DNA of 64,000 nucleotides from Methylophilus sp. Leaf416 (lineage in GTDB: Bacteria > Pseudomonadota > Gammaproteobacteria > Burkholderiales > Methylophilaceae): contig NZ_LMQS01000004.1 of NCBI RefSeq assembly GCF_001424665.1, positions 375,680 through 439,679 of the forward strand. The letters are read 5' to 3'. The notes below the pieces were generated by a model. That model was not told the origin of the DNA. It searched no databases and worked only from the letters and a program-made list of their open reading frames with translations. Shown here in pieces: positions 1 through 9,479 of the stretch (position 1 is the first letter of the stretch; each line of letters begins with the position of its first letter). Made by a program: the position numbers and the translations under genes.

Positions 1-957
1 ATACGCGGCATTGAACACCAGCCGGTGCGAGATCACTTCGTGGAACACGGCATGAATATCTTCCGGATACAAACTGTCACGGCCATTCAGCCAGGCATTC
101 ACACGCGCCGCTTTCATCAGCATACCCATGCCGCGCGGGCTGGCCCCGGCCTGGATCAACCGCGAGATATCGACACTATCCATGGTCACGCCAAATTTTT
201 CCGGGTTCACCGTCGCATCCCACAAATCCATGGTGTACTCCTCCAGCACATCGCTGGATTGAATGTGGTCTTGCAAGCGGTCTGAAAACGCATTCAGCTG
301 GTCGAATTTGAGGATATCGCTTTCCACCTGTTGCGTCAGTTTTTCGGCATGCTGGAACTTGGTATTGAATACCAGTGATTTTTTCAGCTCGCGGTCAGCG
401 GGAATCTCAATCGGGATTTCCATCATGAAACGGTCACGCGCCGCAGAAGGGATTTCAAACGTCTCGTTCTTCTCCACCTGGTTACGGTCGGCAAACACAA
501 TCATGTGCGGCATGCGGTATTCTTTTTTGAACGCGCTGATATGACGCTCGGCCATCACCCGCAGCATCAGGGCATGCACCTGTGGCCGTGCACGGTTGAT
601 CTCGTTAAAGAAAAACACAGACAAGTTTTCACCCGCGCGCAACAACGGGCCTTCATCAATCTGCGGACGTCCGTCCGGGCCGAGGAAGGTGTGGTAAATC
701 AGGTCATTCGGCATCAGGTCCACCGTGCCTTCGATCCGCTCGTAAGCGCCACCGATACCGCGCGCAATGGATTGCAGCAAGGTGGTTTTACCCACGCCGA
801 CGCCGCCATCCAGCAACACATGACCACGGGCAAAAATCGCAATGTTCATCAAACGAATGGCTTTGCTCTGACCGACAATCACCTGGTTGACCTGCTTTTC
901 CAGGTTGAGTGCATGGTTACGCCAATCTGCCAATTGAATATCCAGAGGAGCTGACAT
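1..957 (-). CDS. MoxR-family AAA+ ATPase (3' end cut by window)
   Basis: An open minus-strand frame starts at ATG 957 (MSAPLDIQLADWRNH) and runs off the window edge after 319 codons. MoxR ATPases are usually about 330 residues, so only a short C-terminus is missing. The Walker A motif GGVGVGKTT lies at residues 51-59, and a Walker B-like FFFNEINRA and the sensor-type AARDRF follow. MoxR proteins are AAA+ chaperones that help mature or activate partner complexes, often with VWA-domain proteins; in methylotrophs one paralogue serves methanol dehydrogenase. Which partner this copy serves cannot be told, because the downstream genes are outside the window. It is divergent from the MocR-type regulator across a 193-bp gap. 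Confidence 0.85.
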   Translation of the reverse strand, partial: MSAPLDIQLADWRNHALNLEKQVNQVIVGQSKAIRLMNIAIFARGHVLLDGGVGVGKTTLLQSIARGIGGAYERIEGTVDLMPNDLIYHTFLGPDGRPQIDEGPLLRAGENLSVFFFNEINRARPQVHALMLRVMAERHISAFKKEYRMPHMIVFADRNQVEKNETFEIPSAARDRFMMEIPIEIPADRELKKSLVFNTKFQHAEKLTQQVESDILKFDQLNAFSDRLQDHIQSSDVLEEYTMDLWDATVNPEKFGVTMDSVDISRLIQAGASPRGMGMLMKAARVNAWLNGRDSLYPEDIHAVFHEVISHRLVFNAAY

Positions 958-1150
958 GAATGTTTCCTTTAATAGAATGTTTCAAAAATGTAACAGAATG
1001 TAACTAGTCCACAATCCTCCAGTTTTGAGAACATTGCTGGTCCAGTTAAATATGCGATATAGTGAAGGTTACATAGTCCAGATTTTTAGCAATAGCTAGG
1101 GATTTTTTCCCGCTGTTTGAAATGTTCAGGGGTCGAGGGAGGCGTGAAAA

Positions 1151-2608
1151 ATGCTACGTTCGTGGAGTCTTAAATTAACCATTACCGACACTTCCGGCTT
1201 GCCGGTCTATCTGCAGATTGCGCAGCAGATCATGGAAGAAATCCAGCGTGGCCGCCTGGCGCCCTCCACCGCCATGCCAGGCACGCGCGAACTGGCAGAG
1301 AAACTGCAGGTCAACCGCAAAACGGTGATCCTGGCCTATGATGAACTGATCGCCCAGGGCTGGCTGGTGTCCGAGCAACGCCGGGGCTCATTCGTTTCCG
1401 CCAACCTGCCCAACTTCAACGCACAACCGCAAACCGCCAAAACCAGCAAACAGCCCGCCAATGTGGTCGAAGGGCCAACGCATCCGCTGTTGAACTACCA
1501 GTCTCCGGAAGCCGGCGTGATTGATTTTAATGATGGCATCCCTGACTCGCGGCTGATCCCGTTCAATATCCTGTCCCGCGCCTTCCGCCATGCCTTGATC
1601 GGCTCCAGCAAAAATCTGGGTTACGGCGACCCGCGCGGCACGCTGGCATTGCGGCAATCGATTGCCACCATGCTGAATATGGAAAGAGGCCTGAGCGTAG
1701 CTATCGACCAGATCTGTATCGCGCGCGGCAGCCAGATGGGTATCTTCCTGGCGGCGCGTGTGTTAACCAGGCCGAATGATTATGTAGTGGTAGAACAGTT
1801 GAGCTACCCGGCGGCGAAAGAAGCCTTCAGGTCCTGCGGTGCCAATATCCTTACCGTAGGGCAAGACAAGCATGGCATTGATGTCGTCGCGCTGGAAAAA
1901 CTGTGCAAGCAGCACACTATCCGCGCCATTTATGTTACGCCGCACCATCAGTTTCCCACTACCGTGATCATGACGGCGGAACGCCGCCTGAAGTTGCTGA
2001 TGCTGGCCGAGCAATATGACTTTACGATTGTTGAGGACGATTACGACCACGAATTCCACTTCTCGCACCACCCGGTGTTTCCACTTACCAGCACCAACCA
2101 TGGTGGCCGCGTCATTTATGTCGGCTCCCTCTCCAAAGTGCTCGCTCCCGGTCTGCGTGTTGGTTACCTTGTGGCCACGCCCGGCCTGATAGACCGTTGT
2201 GCCAAAGAAGTCATGCTGATAGACCGGCAAGGCAATTCCATTACCGAGCTGGCAGTCGCCGAGCTGATGAATTCCGGCGAGATCAAACGCCATATCCGCC
2301 GCACATTCAAGATCTATAACGAACGCCGAACCCTGCTGATTGCGCTGATCAAAAAAGAACTCAAGGAATACGTCACCTTTGATGCACCCGATGGTGGGCT
2401 GGCAATCTGGTTGCGACTGAAAGAAGGTTTTGATGTAGAAAAAGTGGCTGAGCAGGCGTTAAAACACAAAGTGCGCATCCTGCCCGGCACCCTGTTTTCA
2501 GAATCGCAGCAAAGCGTACATGCGATCCGCCTGGGGTTTGGCAGCCTGACTACGGTGGAGCTGGAGAAAGGAGTGCTGGGCTTAAAAGCCGCTTTTACTG
2601 GCAGCTGA
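1151..2608 (+). CDS. MocR/PdxR-type GntR-aminotransferase regulator
   Basis: This 485-aa protein joins an N-terminal GntR-type winged helix (about residues 15-85, with GTRELAEKLQVNRKTV as the recognition region) to a fold-type I aminotransferase domain (about 120-480). The PLP-lysine region is visible as GSLSKVLAPGLRVGY, and the preceding VEDDYDHEF is typical of this family. MocR proteins sense PLP or amino-compound ligands and regulate vitamin B6, GABA, taurine or transport genes. The start is supported by GGAGG about 8 bases before ATG 1151. The divergent neighbour is the MoxR ATPase and the downstream gene is an unrelated c-di-GMP enzyme, so the target is not evident; self-regulation across the 958-1150 gap is plausible. 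It has no pdxS/pdxT neighbour, so I do not call it pdxR. Confidence 0.85.
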   Translation: MLRSWSLKLTITDTSGLPVYLQIAQQIMEEIQRGRLAPSTAMPGTRELAEKLQVNRKTVILAYDELIAQGWLVSEQRRGSFVSANLPNFNAQPQTAKTSKQPANVVEGPTHPLLNYQSPEAGVIDFNDGIPDSRLIPFNILSRAFRHALIGSSKNLGYGDPRGTLALRQSIATMLNMERGLSVAIDQICIARGSQMGIFLAARVLTRPNDYVVVEQLSYPAAKEAFRSCGANILTVGQDKHGIDVVALEKLCKQHTIRAIYVTPHHQFPTTVIMTAERRLKLLMLAEQYDFTIVEDDYDHEFHFSHHPVFPLTSTNHGGRVIYVGSLSKVLAPGLRVGYLVATPGLIDRCAKEVMLIDRQGNSITELAVAELMNSGEIKRHIRRTFKIYNERRTLLIALIKKELKEYVTFDAPDGGLAIWLRLKEGFDVEKVAEQALKHKVRILPGTLFSESQQSVHAIRLGFGSLTTVELEKGVLGLKAAFTGS

Positions 2609-2755
2609 ATCACTTCGCAAATCAGCTGTTGATGCATTTCCAACATATTGATATTTAAGAAAATTTAAATATGTCCGAAAACATATATTACAAGCAATTT
2701 AATTTTAATGGTGGGAAGATACACATAGATCAATATTGGAATATTCGGTCATGTC

Positions 2756-4786
2756 ATGAAAAATATTCAACATCAGCATATTGAGAGCGATCAATACATC
2801 CAGACATTGATCGATAACTTCCCTTTCATGGTCTGGCTCAAGGATGAGAACAGCCGCATCCTGGTGGCGAACACTGCCTATGCCAACATGGTAGGTGTAA
2901 CCTCAAGCGCTGAGTTGATCGGCAAGACGGATTTTGATTTTTTCCCGCCTGAGCTGGCGCAGGAATATGTCGATGGTGATCACTGGGCCATGCGCAGCAC
3001 CGCACCGAGTGCAGTGACGGTGCCGATCAAAAATTCCGAAGGTGAGTATTACTGGATAGAGTCTTACAAATCTGCGGTGGTGGTCGATGGTAAAGTGGTC
3101 GGCTCTCTTGGTTACGCCAGGGATGTCACCGAGAATATCCAGAAAGAGCACGAATACAAATCCATTGTAGAAAACTCATCCAATTGCATTGCCAAATACA
3201 ACAGCGATTGCCAGCGCATCTTTCTCAATAACGCCAACTCCGCATTTTATGAAGTCGATTGCGCCAGCCTGATCGGCAAAACCCCCTCGCAATATCCCGG
3301 TGGCGACTTCGCCACCGCCTTTGAGCAAAGTATCCGCGAAGTGTTTCAAAGCGGTGAAGACCAGCATGTTGCCTTCAGGCTGATCACCAGCAATGGCAAA
3401 CATAAAATCATGGATACGGTATTAACCCCCGAATTCAATGCCAACCAGGAAGTGAAAGCCGTGATCGCCATCGGGCAGGACATGACGCAGTCGTATGAAA
3501 ACCTCGACCGCATCCATCACCTGGCTTATTTTGATTCCATCACCAAACTGCCCAACCGCATTGCCTTGCTCGAAGTATTGAATCAATGCCTCAATCAATC
3601 GCCGTCAGAAGCTTCGTTTGCGTTTCTGATGCTGGACCTGGATGGCTTCAAGGCGGTGAATGATCTGCTCGGCCACGCCGAGGGTGATTTGCTGTTATAC
3701 GAGATGGCCAGGCGTATCGAACGCGCCGTGCGCCCGACTGACACTGTTGCTCGGCTGGGCGGCGACGAGTTTGCGATTTTGCTTTCTCAAGTGAAAGACC
3801 CGAAAAATGCCGGCATGGTTGCGAAAAAGATTCTTGAATCCATCAAACAGCCTATCCTTATCCGCGGCACAGAACTGTTTATTTCCGCCAGCATAGGCAT
3901 TGTCGTGTGCCCCGAGCACAGCAACGTGGTCAGCGATATCGTCAAATTCTCCGATATCGCCATGTACAAGGCCAAAAAGCACGGCAGAAACAACTACCAG
4001 TTTTATTCGTCTGATCTATCGCAAACCACGATTGAGCGCATAGACATCGAGCGCTCATTACGCACCGCCCTGCAAAACGATGAATTCCTGCTGCACTACC
4101 AGCCACAGGTGAATTTGGAGACCAACAAAATCGTAGGTGTAGAAGCCCTATTAAGATGGCACCGTAACCACAGCGAAATGATCCCGCCAAACCGGTTTAT
4201 CGGCATCGCCGAAGATTCAGGCTTCATCATCGAGATCGGCGAGTGGATTATGCAAACCGCATTTAAAGATGCCGTCAGGTGGAACACCGGCCGCGAAGAG
4301 CCCATCACCGTCGCCATCAACTTATCCAGCCGCCAGTTTATCCATAACAATTTGCTCAACTCCATCAAGCACCTGTTAAAGAAAACCCATTGCAACCCGG
4401 CATGGATCACCCTGGAAATCACCGAAAGCCTGCTACTGAGTGACAGCGCATACATTAGAAAAACCCTGAAAATCCTGGATAGCATGGGCTTTAGAATCTC
4501 TCTGGATGACTTCGGCACCGGCTATTCAGCACTCAGTTATCTCAGTAAATTCCCCGTCAGCGAAATCAAAATCGATCAGTCATTTGTGCAAGGCATTGCA
4601 GATAACAACGACCACCGGCTGATTGTGCAGGCGATTATTTCAATGGCGAAAAGTTTGGGTAAAGAGTTGGTTGCTGAAGGGGTGGAGACTGCTGAACAAG
4701 CTAAATATTTAGAAAGCTGTGACTGCAAAGTGGTGCAAGGATATTTCTTCAGTAAGCCTAAGCCGTTTGATGAGATTGATATGTAA
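2756..4786 (+). CDS. PAS-PAS-GGDEF-EAL c-di-GMP cyclase/phosphodiesterase
   Basis: A 676-aa cytoplasmic sensor enzyme without predicted membrane segments. Two PAS domains (about 15-125 and 135-245, each followed by a PAC-like stretch) precede GGDEF (about 255-415) and EAL (about 430-676). The cyclase signature is intact (RLGGDEFAILLS), and an RxxD inhibitory site (RPTD) sits five residues before it, predicting product inhibition. The phosphodiesterase core also looks intact: GVEALLRW, NLSSRQF, LEITES, DDFGTGYSALSYL, and VAEGVET near the end. It may therefore make or break c-di-GMP depending on the PAS signal. No strong ribosome-binding site precedes the ATG. It stands alone, with a weak hairpin terminator downstream at 4952-4981. 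Confidence 0.9.
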   Translation: MKNIQHQHIESDQYIQTLIDNFPFMVWLKDENSRILVANTAYANMVGVTSSAELIGKTDFDFFPPELAQEYVDGDHWAMRSTAPSAVTVPIKNSEGEYYWIESYKSAVVVDGKVVGSLGYARDVTENIQKEHEYKSIVENSSNCIAKYNSDCQRIFLNNANSAFYEVDCASLIGKTPSQYPGGDFATAFEQSIREVFQSGEDQHVAFRLITSNGKHKIMDTVLTPEFNANQEVKAVIAIGQDMTQSYENLDRIHHLAYFDSITKLPNRIALLEVLNQCLNQSPSEASFAFLMLDLDGFKAVNDLLGHAEGDLLLYEMARRIERAVRPTDTVARLGGDEFAILLSQVKDPKNAGMVAKKILESIKQPILIRGTELFISASIGIVVCPEHSNVVSDIVKFSDIAMYKAKKHGRNNYQFYSSDLSQTTIERIDIERSLRTALQNDEFLLHYQPQVNLETNKIVGVEALLRWHRNHSEMIPPNRFIGIAEDSGFIIEIGEWIMQTAFKDAVRWNTGREEPITVAINLSSRQFIHNNLLNSIKHLLKKTHCNPAWITLEITESLLLSDSAYIRKTLKILDSMGFRISLDDFGTGYSALSYLSKFPVSEIKIDQSFVQGIADNNDHRLIVQAIISMAKSLGKELVAEGVETAEQAKYLESCDCKVVQGYFFSKPKPFDEIDM

Positions 4787-4951
4787 CTTCATTCGGCAAG
4801 GCTTTCTTGGTTAATAAATACTTAAGTAGTCACTTTCTAGCAAATAACTTAAGAAACTTATTATTAAACCGATAATCTTAATTGCAGATTATTGTTTTTT
4901 ACCTGTATAGTTCGGTTTGTTCCTTTGCCTAAGGCTTTGGTACGTGGCAGC

Positions 4952-4981
4952 GCCTCAGTCGCCATAAGACTGGGGCATTTT
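4952..4981 (+). terminator. weak terminator-like hairpin after the GGDEF-EAL gene
   Basis: GCCTCAGTC (4952-4960) pairs with GACTGGGGC (4968-4976), giving nine pairs with one G-T, followed by a four-base T run. It lies between two convergent genes. The opposite strand has no T run, so it best fits rightward transcription. The remaining roughly 200-bp gap shows nothing else. Confidence 0.45.
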
Positions 4982-4986
4982 CATAT

Positions 4987-5502
4987 CTAGCGCTTTGGTT
5001 TTCTTGTCTCGAGTAAAACGCTCGTTTGCTTCAGTCTCGTCAAATAATCTAAATCTGTAATCGCGTATGCTGTTATAAACTCAAATGGCTTTCCGTTTTT
5101 AACAGGGTCATTTAGTACGACTAGGTAGTTTTCTTCATTGACCAAAAAAGTACGTCTTTTCAACGTTTGGCCACGGTCACTTTGTCTACTCGATCCATAC
5201 CTGAAAATAGTGCCCGCAGTTGCATCTAAAACTTGTTCAATCCATAGCATACGTTTTGCACGCTCTATTGAAAAATGCTCATGGTCCAAACCTTGGCGAT
5301 AGTTTTGCGTATCAGTAAAAGCATGATCAAAACGAAAGCTTGAGAACTTAATCTGAGCCCCTGTCCAGTCTGTCCATATTCTTGGTTGCCCACTCGCATC
5401 TTTTACGTAGTGCGACAGATAGACTTCCCGATATCTTGCAACTAAGGCATCACCTTCAAGCCCTTCAAACTCAAGAAAAGGCCACAGAGGTTGGTAAACC
5501 AA
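4987..5502 (-). CDS. hypothetical protein, possible BECR-fold nuclease
   Basis: A 171-aa protein, last gene of the hsd operon, starting 3 bp after the DUF3800 gene ends. I do not recognise it with certainty. Its second half contains an FSIERAKRMLWIEQVL stretch, then RRTFLVN, YLVVLND and FEFITAYAIT. This order (His-containing helix with 'RA..I.WI..L', then a beta-rich end with a 'TAY' strand) resembles the phage-type Barnase-EndoU-ColicinE5/D-RelE (PBECR) nuclease domains, which are often toxins or defence effectors. Candidate catalytic residues are His in DHEHF, the Arg pair in KRRTF, and Thr/Tyr in TAY. No signal peptide or membrane segment is seen. The nuclease assignment rests on remembered motif layout, not a search, and could be wrong. 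Transcription with a restriction system fits an anti-phage or guard role. Confidence 0.55.
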   Translation of the reverse strand: MVYQPLWPFLEFEGLEGDALVARYREVYLSHYVKDASGQPRIWTDWTGAQIKFSSFRFDHAFTDTQNYRQGLDHEHFSIERAKRMLWIEQVLDATAGTIFRYGSSRQSDRGQTLKRRTFLVNEENYLVVLNDPVKNGKPFEFITAYAITDLDYLTRLKQTSVLLETRKPKR

Positions 5503-5505
5503 GAT

Positions 5506-6207
5506 TTACCTCCCAATCCACTGAAAGATATTAAACTTCGGCTCCGCCTTTGCAGTTGAAAACCTCAAGTTGGCTTTCCCCAAACCTTCAGCCAACTGGT
5601 GGCAGAATTGTAATTTTGCCTCGCTGGTTTCCCGCTTATTCCACTGATAGCCAACGGCACCAATCAACAAATCTACCAATTGCGTTAATGGTTGCTCTTG
5701 AGAGTCCACTGGCTCCAGGCACTCAATACGCGCCCGTCCACTTAGCTTTCTTTTAAGCATTTCTCTTAAATTGGCAAAGCAGTTTCTATCCGAGTTTTGC
5801 TGCCAATCTAAATACAAGTAATAGACCTCTTGCGGCTCTAACCAATGTACAAGTAGTTGATAATAGAGCTTATAGAATCCCAGCTCCTTATCCCCCTCAT
5901 TAAACCTGTCGTGATCTAGCGTTGTTCTATCAATCACAATGCATCTAAAACTTAAATCTTGGCTATTGAGAAAATAATCAATCAATGCCAAATAAAATGC
6001 CAATTTATTGGGTGAAACCTTGCTCCAACCAAATTCACCTTGGGTTGCATATTGTTTTTTCAGAAGATGAATATCGTGAATAATTTCACGCTTTCTGTCC
6101 CGTGGACAGCACAAAGCACCAATCACCGCATATCTATCGGCTTTATCTGATGTATGTCTACTTTCATCACAATAGACGTTAAAAACACTTTGTTGCGCTG
6201 GTTCCAT
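5506..6207 (-). CDS. DUF3800 protein in hsd operon
   Basis: A 233-aa DUF3800-family protein. The N-terminal strand with YCDESRHT (acidic D14, E15) and the later acidic sites D134 (YLYLDWQQN) and D179 (QLVDLLIGAV) match the family layout, which is thought to be an RNase H-like fold with metal-binding carboxylates. Function is not established for the family; members are frequent on mobile elements and near defence genes, and a nuclease or nucleic-acid-processing role is an inference. It starts 9 bp after hsdS ends and is followed after 3 bp by the possible BECR nuclease, so all three are very likely co-transcribed. No signal peptide or membrane segment. Confidence 0.8.
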   Translation of the reverse strand: MEPAQQSVFNVYCDESRHTSDKADRYAVIGALCCPRDRKREIIHDIHLLKKQYATQGEFGWSKVSPNKLAFYLALIDYFLNSQDLSFRCIVIDRTTLDHDRFNEGDKELGFYKLYYQLLVHWLEPQEVYYLYLDWQQNSDRNCFANLREMLKRKLSGRARIECLEPVDSQEQPLTQLVDLLIGAVGYQWNKRETSEAKLQFCHQLAEGLGKANLRFSTAKAEPKFNIFQWIGR

Positions 6208-6216
6208 AAAACGCTC

Positions 6217-7998
6217 CTAAGCCACCGCCTGCGCCACAAAAGCATCTGCAATGACTTGTTTTTGCTGGTTGGCTTGTTGAATGCGGGTTTTGAGTTGGTC
6301 GCATAGTGCAATGAGGGCATCGACTTTGGCGACGATGCGGTGTTGTTCGGCTAATGGAGGTAAGCAAAAAATCATATTTGATACCTGTATCGTTGATATA
6401 TGGGGTACCCCATTACTTCTGCCAGGATCAATACTTTCCACAAAAAACTTTGATTTTAGCCATATAGCAAGATACTCAGTTATAACTGAATTTTGTAAAC
6501 TGGATATCCTTGCCACTCGCTGTAACAATAAGCAAGGTACATCTGCTTTTGAAATTACAGCGTACTTCAAACCTGTTGTAATAATTGGACGATCAAGACT
6601 TAGTACTATATCTCCGACTTCTAGGTTGTATTCTTTAAAATTCGCAGCACGTTCATCCGAAATTTTTACAACGTCATCCCAATTAGCTACTGAGTGAGAA
6701 ATATTTATATTTCGAAGTAGTCTTACTCCAGAAGCTTCAAACCACTCACTCTTAAAGGCATAGCCATTTAAAAATGATAAAACCTCAGCTTTTCGAACAA
6801 GCTCCCACGCTTTCGGCAATTCAAACGGTTTTTCATCCTCACCAATCGGCGCAAGCGGTTTTTCTTTTTTGAGTTTTCCTTCTGCAATTAATTTGGCTTT
6901 TTCGGCTTGGATGCGTTTGAGTAGTGCGCTGGCGGGTTCGTCGTTGGGGTCTTGCGGGACGAGTTTGCCCATGACGGCGAGTTGTAGCAGGGTTTGTTTG
7001 AGGGCGTCTATGCTGGCTTCGGTGGTTAAGAGCACATCAAAATGCGCGTAGATGCGTTGCCAGTTGGCGTTAAATTCTGCGGCGTTTTGGCTTTGGGTGA
7101 GCGTGGCAAGCAGTTGGCTCACCAAGATTTCATGCGCTTCTTGTGCGTTGCTGTATTGTTGCTCTAATTGGTCGCATAGTGCCATTAGTTCATCTACTTT
7201 GGCGACGATGCGATGTTGTTCGGCGAGTGGTGGAATTGGTAAATTTAGTAATATAAGTGAGCTTTTTTGAAGATTATTAATTCCAATACCCTTGCCGTAA
7301 CCAGCAACAACTTTTCTATAGTATGGAGTTTGAAAAAAATAACTAAAATAATTAAATAGCTCTATTGAATATGACCTAACCACGCCACAAAAGGCACCAA
7401 ATCCACCATCAAAATCAATTTGTGCTTGTGCCGCTTTACCAACAAGATCAGCGCTACCGCTCGACATTGCAATTACTATGTCGCCTTTTTTTATAAACTG
7501 ACTTTCACTTAAAAATTTTCTTGGAACATATACAGGCTTATCAAAATTCAAAATACGATCTATGTTGTTACCCCTTAATAAGGGCACATGCTCGTCGATT
7601 TGGTCGTCGCTTGCATCTGACCTCCCATAAGTAACACCGCGTATTACATCAGCCACCTCATTTAATTCTGTCCATTCCCATCCAATAGGCAATTCAAAAG
7701 GTTTTTCTTTCTCATTTCTCGTCGCAAAGGGCTTTTCTTTTTTGAGTTTTCCTTCTGCTATCAGTTTGGCTTTCTCGGCTTGGATGCGTTTAAGTAGTTC
7801 GCTGGCGGGTTCATCAGTGGGATATTGCGGCACCAATTTACCACGCACCGCCAACTCTAAAATTAACTCACGTAGTTTTTTTACACCATAGACACTGCCT
7901 GCATTGCCACTGGCTCTGCCACGGCCTGATTTTTTCTCAGTATCCGCCGCTGTCCAAATAGCCATATGTTGGGTGAGCAGGTTTGCAATATTTGCCAT
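6217..7998 (-). CDS. hsdS: type I restriction-modification specificity subunit S
   Basis: A 593-aa HsdS, the DNA-recognition subunit that directs both methylation by M2S and cleavage by R2M2S. Order: N-terminal extension (1-40), conserved segment with LRELILELAVRGKLVPQ, TRD1 (about 110-250), conserved PPLAEQHRIVAKVDELMALCDQLE, spacer, a second LLQLAVMGKLVPQ segment, TRD2 (about 400-540), and a second PPLAEQHRIVAKVDALIALCDQL. The two half-subunits are near-duplicates in their conserved parts, also at DNA level. TRD1 and TRD2 differ, so a bipartite asymmetric site is expected; the target cannot be read from sequence. It starts 2 bp after hsdM. The TRD regions look AT-richer than the conserved blocks, as is common for exchanged TRDs. 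Confidence 0.95.
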   Translation of the reverse strand: MANIANLLTQHMAIWTAADTEKKSGRGRASGNAGSVYGVKKLRELILELAVRGKLVPQYPTDEPASELLKRIQAEKAKLIAEGKLKKEKPFATRNEKEKPFELPIGWEWTELNEVADVIRGVTYGRSDASDDQIDEHVPLLRGNNIDRILNFDKPVYVPRKFLSESQFIKKGDIVIAMSSGSADLVGKAAQAQIDFDGGFGAFCGVVRSYSIELFNYFSYFFQTPYYRKVVAGYGKGIGINNLQKSSLILLNLPIPPLAEQHRIVAKVDELMALCDQLEQQYSNAQEAHEILVSQLLATLTQSQNAAEFNANWQRIYAHFDVLLTTEASIDALKQTLLQLAVMGKLVPQDPNDEPASALLKRIQAEKAKLIAEGKLKKEKPLAPIGEDEKPFELPKAWELVRKAEVLSFLNGYAFKSEWFEASGVRLLRNINISHSVANWDDVVKISDERAANFKEYNLEVGDIVLSLDRPIITTGLKYAVISKADVPCLLLQRVARISSLQNSVITEYLAIWLKSKFFVESIDPGRSNGVPHISTIQVSNMIFCLPPLAEQHRIVAKVDALIALCDQLKTRIQQANQQKQVIADAFVAQAVA

Positions 7999-8000
7999 GC

Positions 8001-9479
8001 TTAGTTGCCCTGTGTGCTTGAGGCTAAGGCTTCGCCCAAGATGGTTTTAAGCTGGTCACGCAAACTGGTTATATCTTGTTGCATGGTGTGGTATTGCGCT
8101 AACAGCACTTCAGGGTCGTGCGTGATTTGTTCGCCAACATGCGGGTTTTTACAATCGAGGTTGTAATTGCGGGCTTGAATATCGGCAAGACTGACTTTCC
8201 AAGCTTGTTCGTTTTCCTGTCTGGTGCTAAAGCTGTCCCTCTCATTGCCCCACCAGTTGGCGAGCGTTTCAAACTCTTCTACCTTCATGGGTTTGGTTTT
8301 ATTGTAGGCTTTAATCCCACTTGGAAGCTGTTGCTCGTAAAACCAGATGTGTTGCGTGGGGGTGCCTTTGGTAAAAAACAGCAGGTTGGTTTTAATGCTG
8401 GTGTAAGGTGCAAACACGCTATTAGGCAGGCGCACGATGGTGTGCAAGTTGCAATCTTGCAGCAGTTTTTCTTTGATGCGAGTTTTAATGCCTTCGCCAA
8501 ACAAAAAGCCATCTGGCAACACCAGTGCAGCACGGCCACCTGTTTTGAGCAGTTGCATAATCAGCACTAAAAACAAATCGGCGGTTTCGCGGGTTCTAAA
8601 GGTGGCGGGGAAGTTGGTTTCAATGCCGTCTTCTTCCATGCCGCCAAATGGTGGGTTGGTGATGACTACATTTACACGGTCTTTAGGCTCCCAGCTAATC
8701 AGTGGGCGCGCCAAGGTGTTGTCGTGGAGGATATTGCTGGGCACTTCGATGCCATGCAATATCATATTGGTGGTGCATAGCATGTGCGGCAGTGGCTTTT
8801 TCTCTATGCCGTGAATGCTGGCTTGCAGCTTGGCTTCGTCTTCCACCGTTTTCACATCTTTTTTACGAATATGCTCGATGGTGCAACTTAAAAAGCCGCC
8901 TGTGCCACATGCAGGGTCCATCACTTTTTCACCCAGACGTGGGTTAGCCATACGCACCATAAACTCAGTCACGGCGCGTGGCGTATAAAACTCACCTGCA
9001 TTGCCTGCCGCTTGCAAATCGCGCAGGAGTTGTTCGTACATATCACCAAACAAATGGCGCTCTTTTGCTTTGTTAAAATCCACGCCCTCCTGAATTTTAT
9101 TAATCACCTGGCGCAAGAGTTGGCCAGATTTCATGTAATTGTAGGCATCTTCAAACACTGACCGCATCACGTAAGCACTCTGATCGTTGCCTTTGGCTGT
9201 GAGATTTTGCAAAGCTGGGAATAGCTCGTTATCGACAAACTGTTTCAACGCATCGCCTGTTATGCCTTCGGGATTTGCTGCCCAGTTACGCCACCGGAAT
9301 TTCTCGGGCAATGGTGATTGATAATCATCATTTAAAAGCTCCCACGTGAGTTCACGGTCATCGAATATCTTTAAAAACAGCATCCAGACCAATTGGCCTA
9401 AACGTTGCGCGTCGCCATCGACGCCCACGTCTTTGCGCATGATGTCTTGAATGGATTTAATAGTGCTAGAAATGGACAT
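8001..9479 (-). CDS. hsdM: type I restriction-modification DNA methyltransferase subunit M
   Basis: A 492-aa N6-adenine methyltransferase. The N-terminal HsdM helical domain (about 1-135) is followed by the catalytic domain with SAM motif I DPACGTGGF (188-196) and catalytic motif IV NPPF (275-278). Both are intact, so an active modification enzyme is expected. With HsdS it methylates host sites; with HsdR it forms the restriction complex. It begins directly after the stop of the membrane-anchored protein gene (start 9479, stop 9480) and is followed by hsdS after 2 bp, which implies tight translational coupling. Confidence 0.96.
   Translation of the reverse strand: MSISSTIKSIQDIMRKDVGVDGDAQRLGQLVWMLFLKIFDDRELTWELLNDDYQSPLPEKFRWRNWAANPEGITGDALKQFVDNELFPALQNLTAKGNDQSAYVMRSVFEDAYNYMKSGQLLRQVINKIQEGVDFNKAKERHLFGDMYEQLLRDLQAAGNAGEFYTPRAVTEFMVRMANPRLGEKVMDPACGTGGFLSCTIEHIRKKDVKTVEDEAKLQASIHGIEKKPLPHMLCTTNMILHGIEVPSNILHDNTLARPLISWEPKDRVNVVITNPPFGGMEEDGIETNFPATFRTRETADLFLVLIMQLLKTGGRAALVLPDGFLFGEGIKTRIKEKLLQDCNLHTIVRLPNSVFAPYTSIKTNLLFFTKGTPTQHIWFYEQQLPSGIKAYNKTKPMKVEEFETLANWWGNERDSFSTRQENEQAWKVSLADIQARNYNLDCKNPHVGEQITHDPEVLLAQYHTMQQDITSLRDQLKTILGEALASSTQGN

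Noticed and set aside
1763-2293. 176-aa minus-strand frame within the MocR gene
   Set aside because: Full overlap with a recognised gene and no domain similarity or ribosome-binding site.
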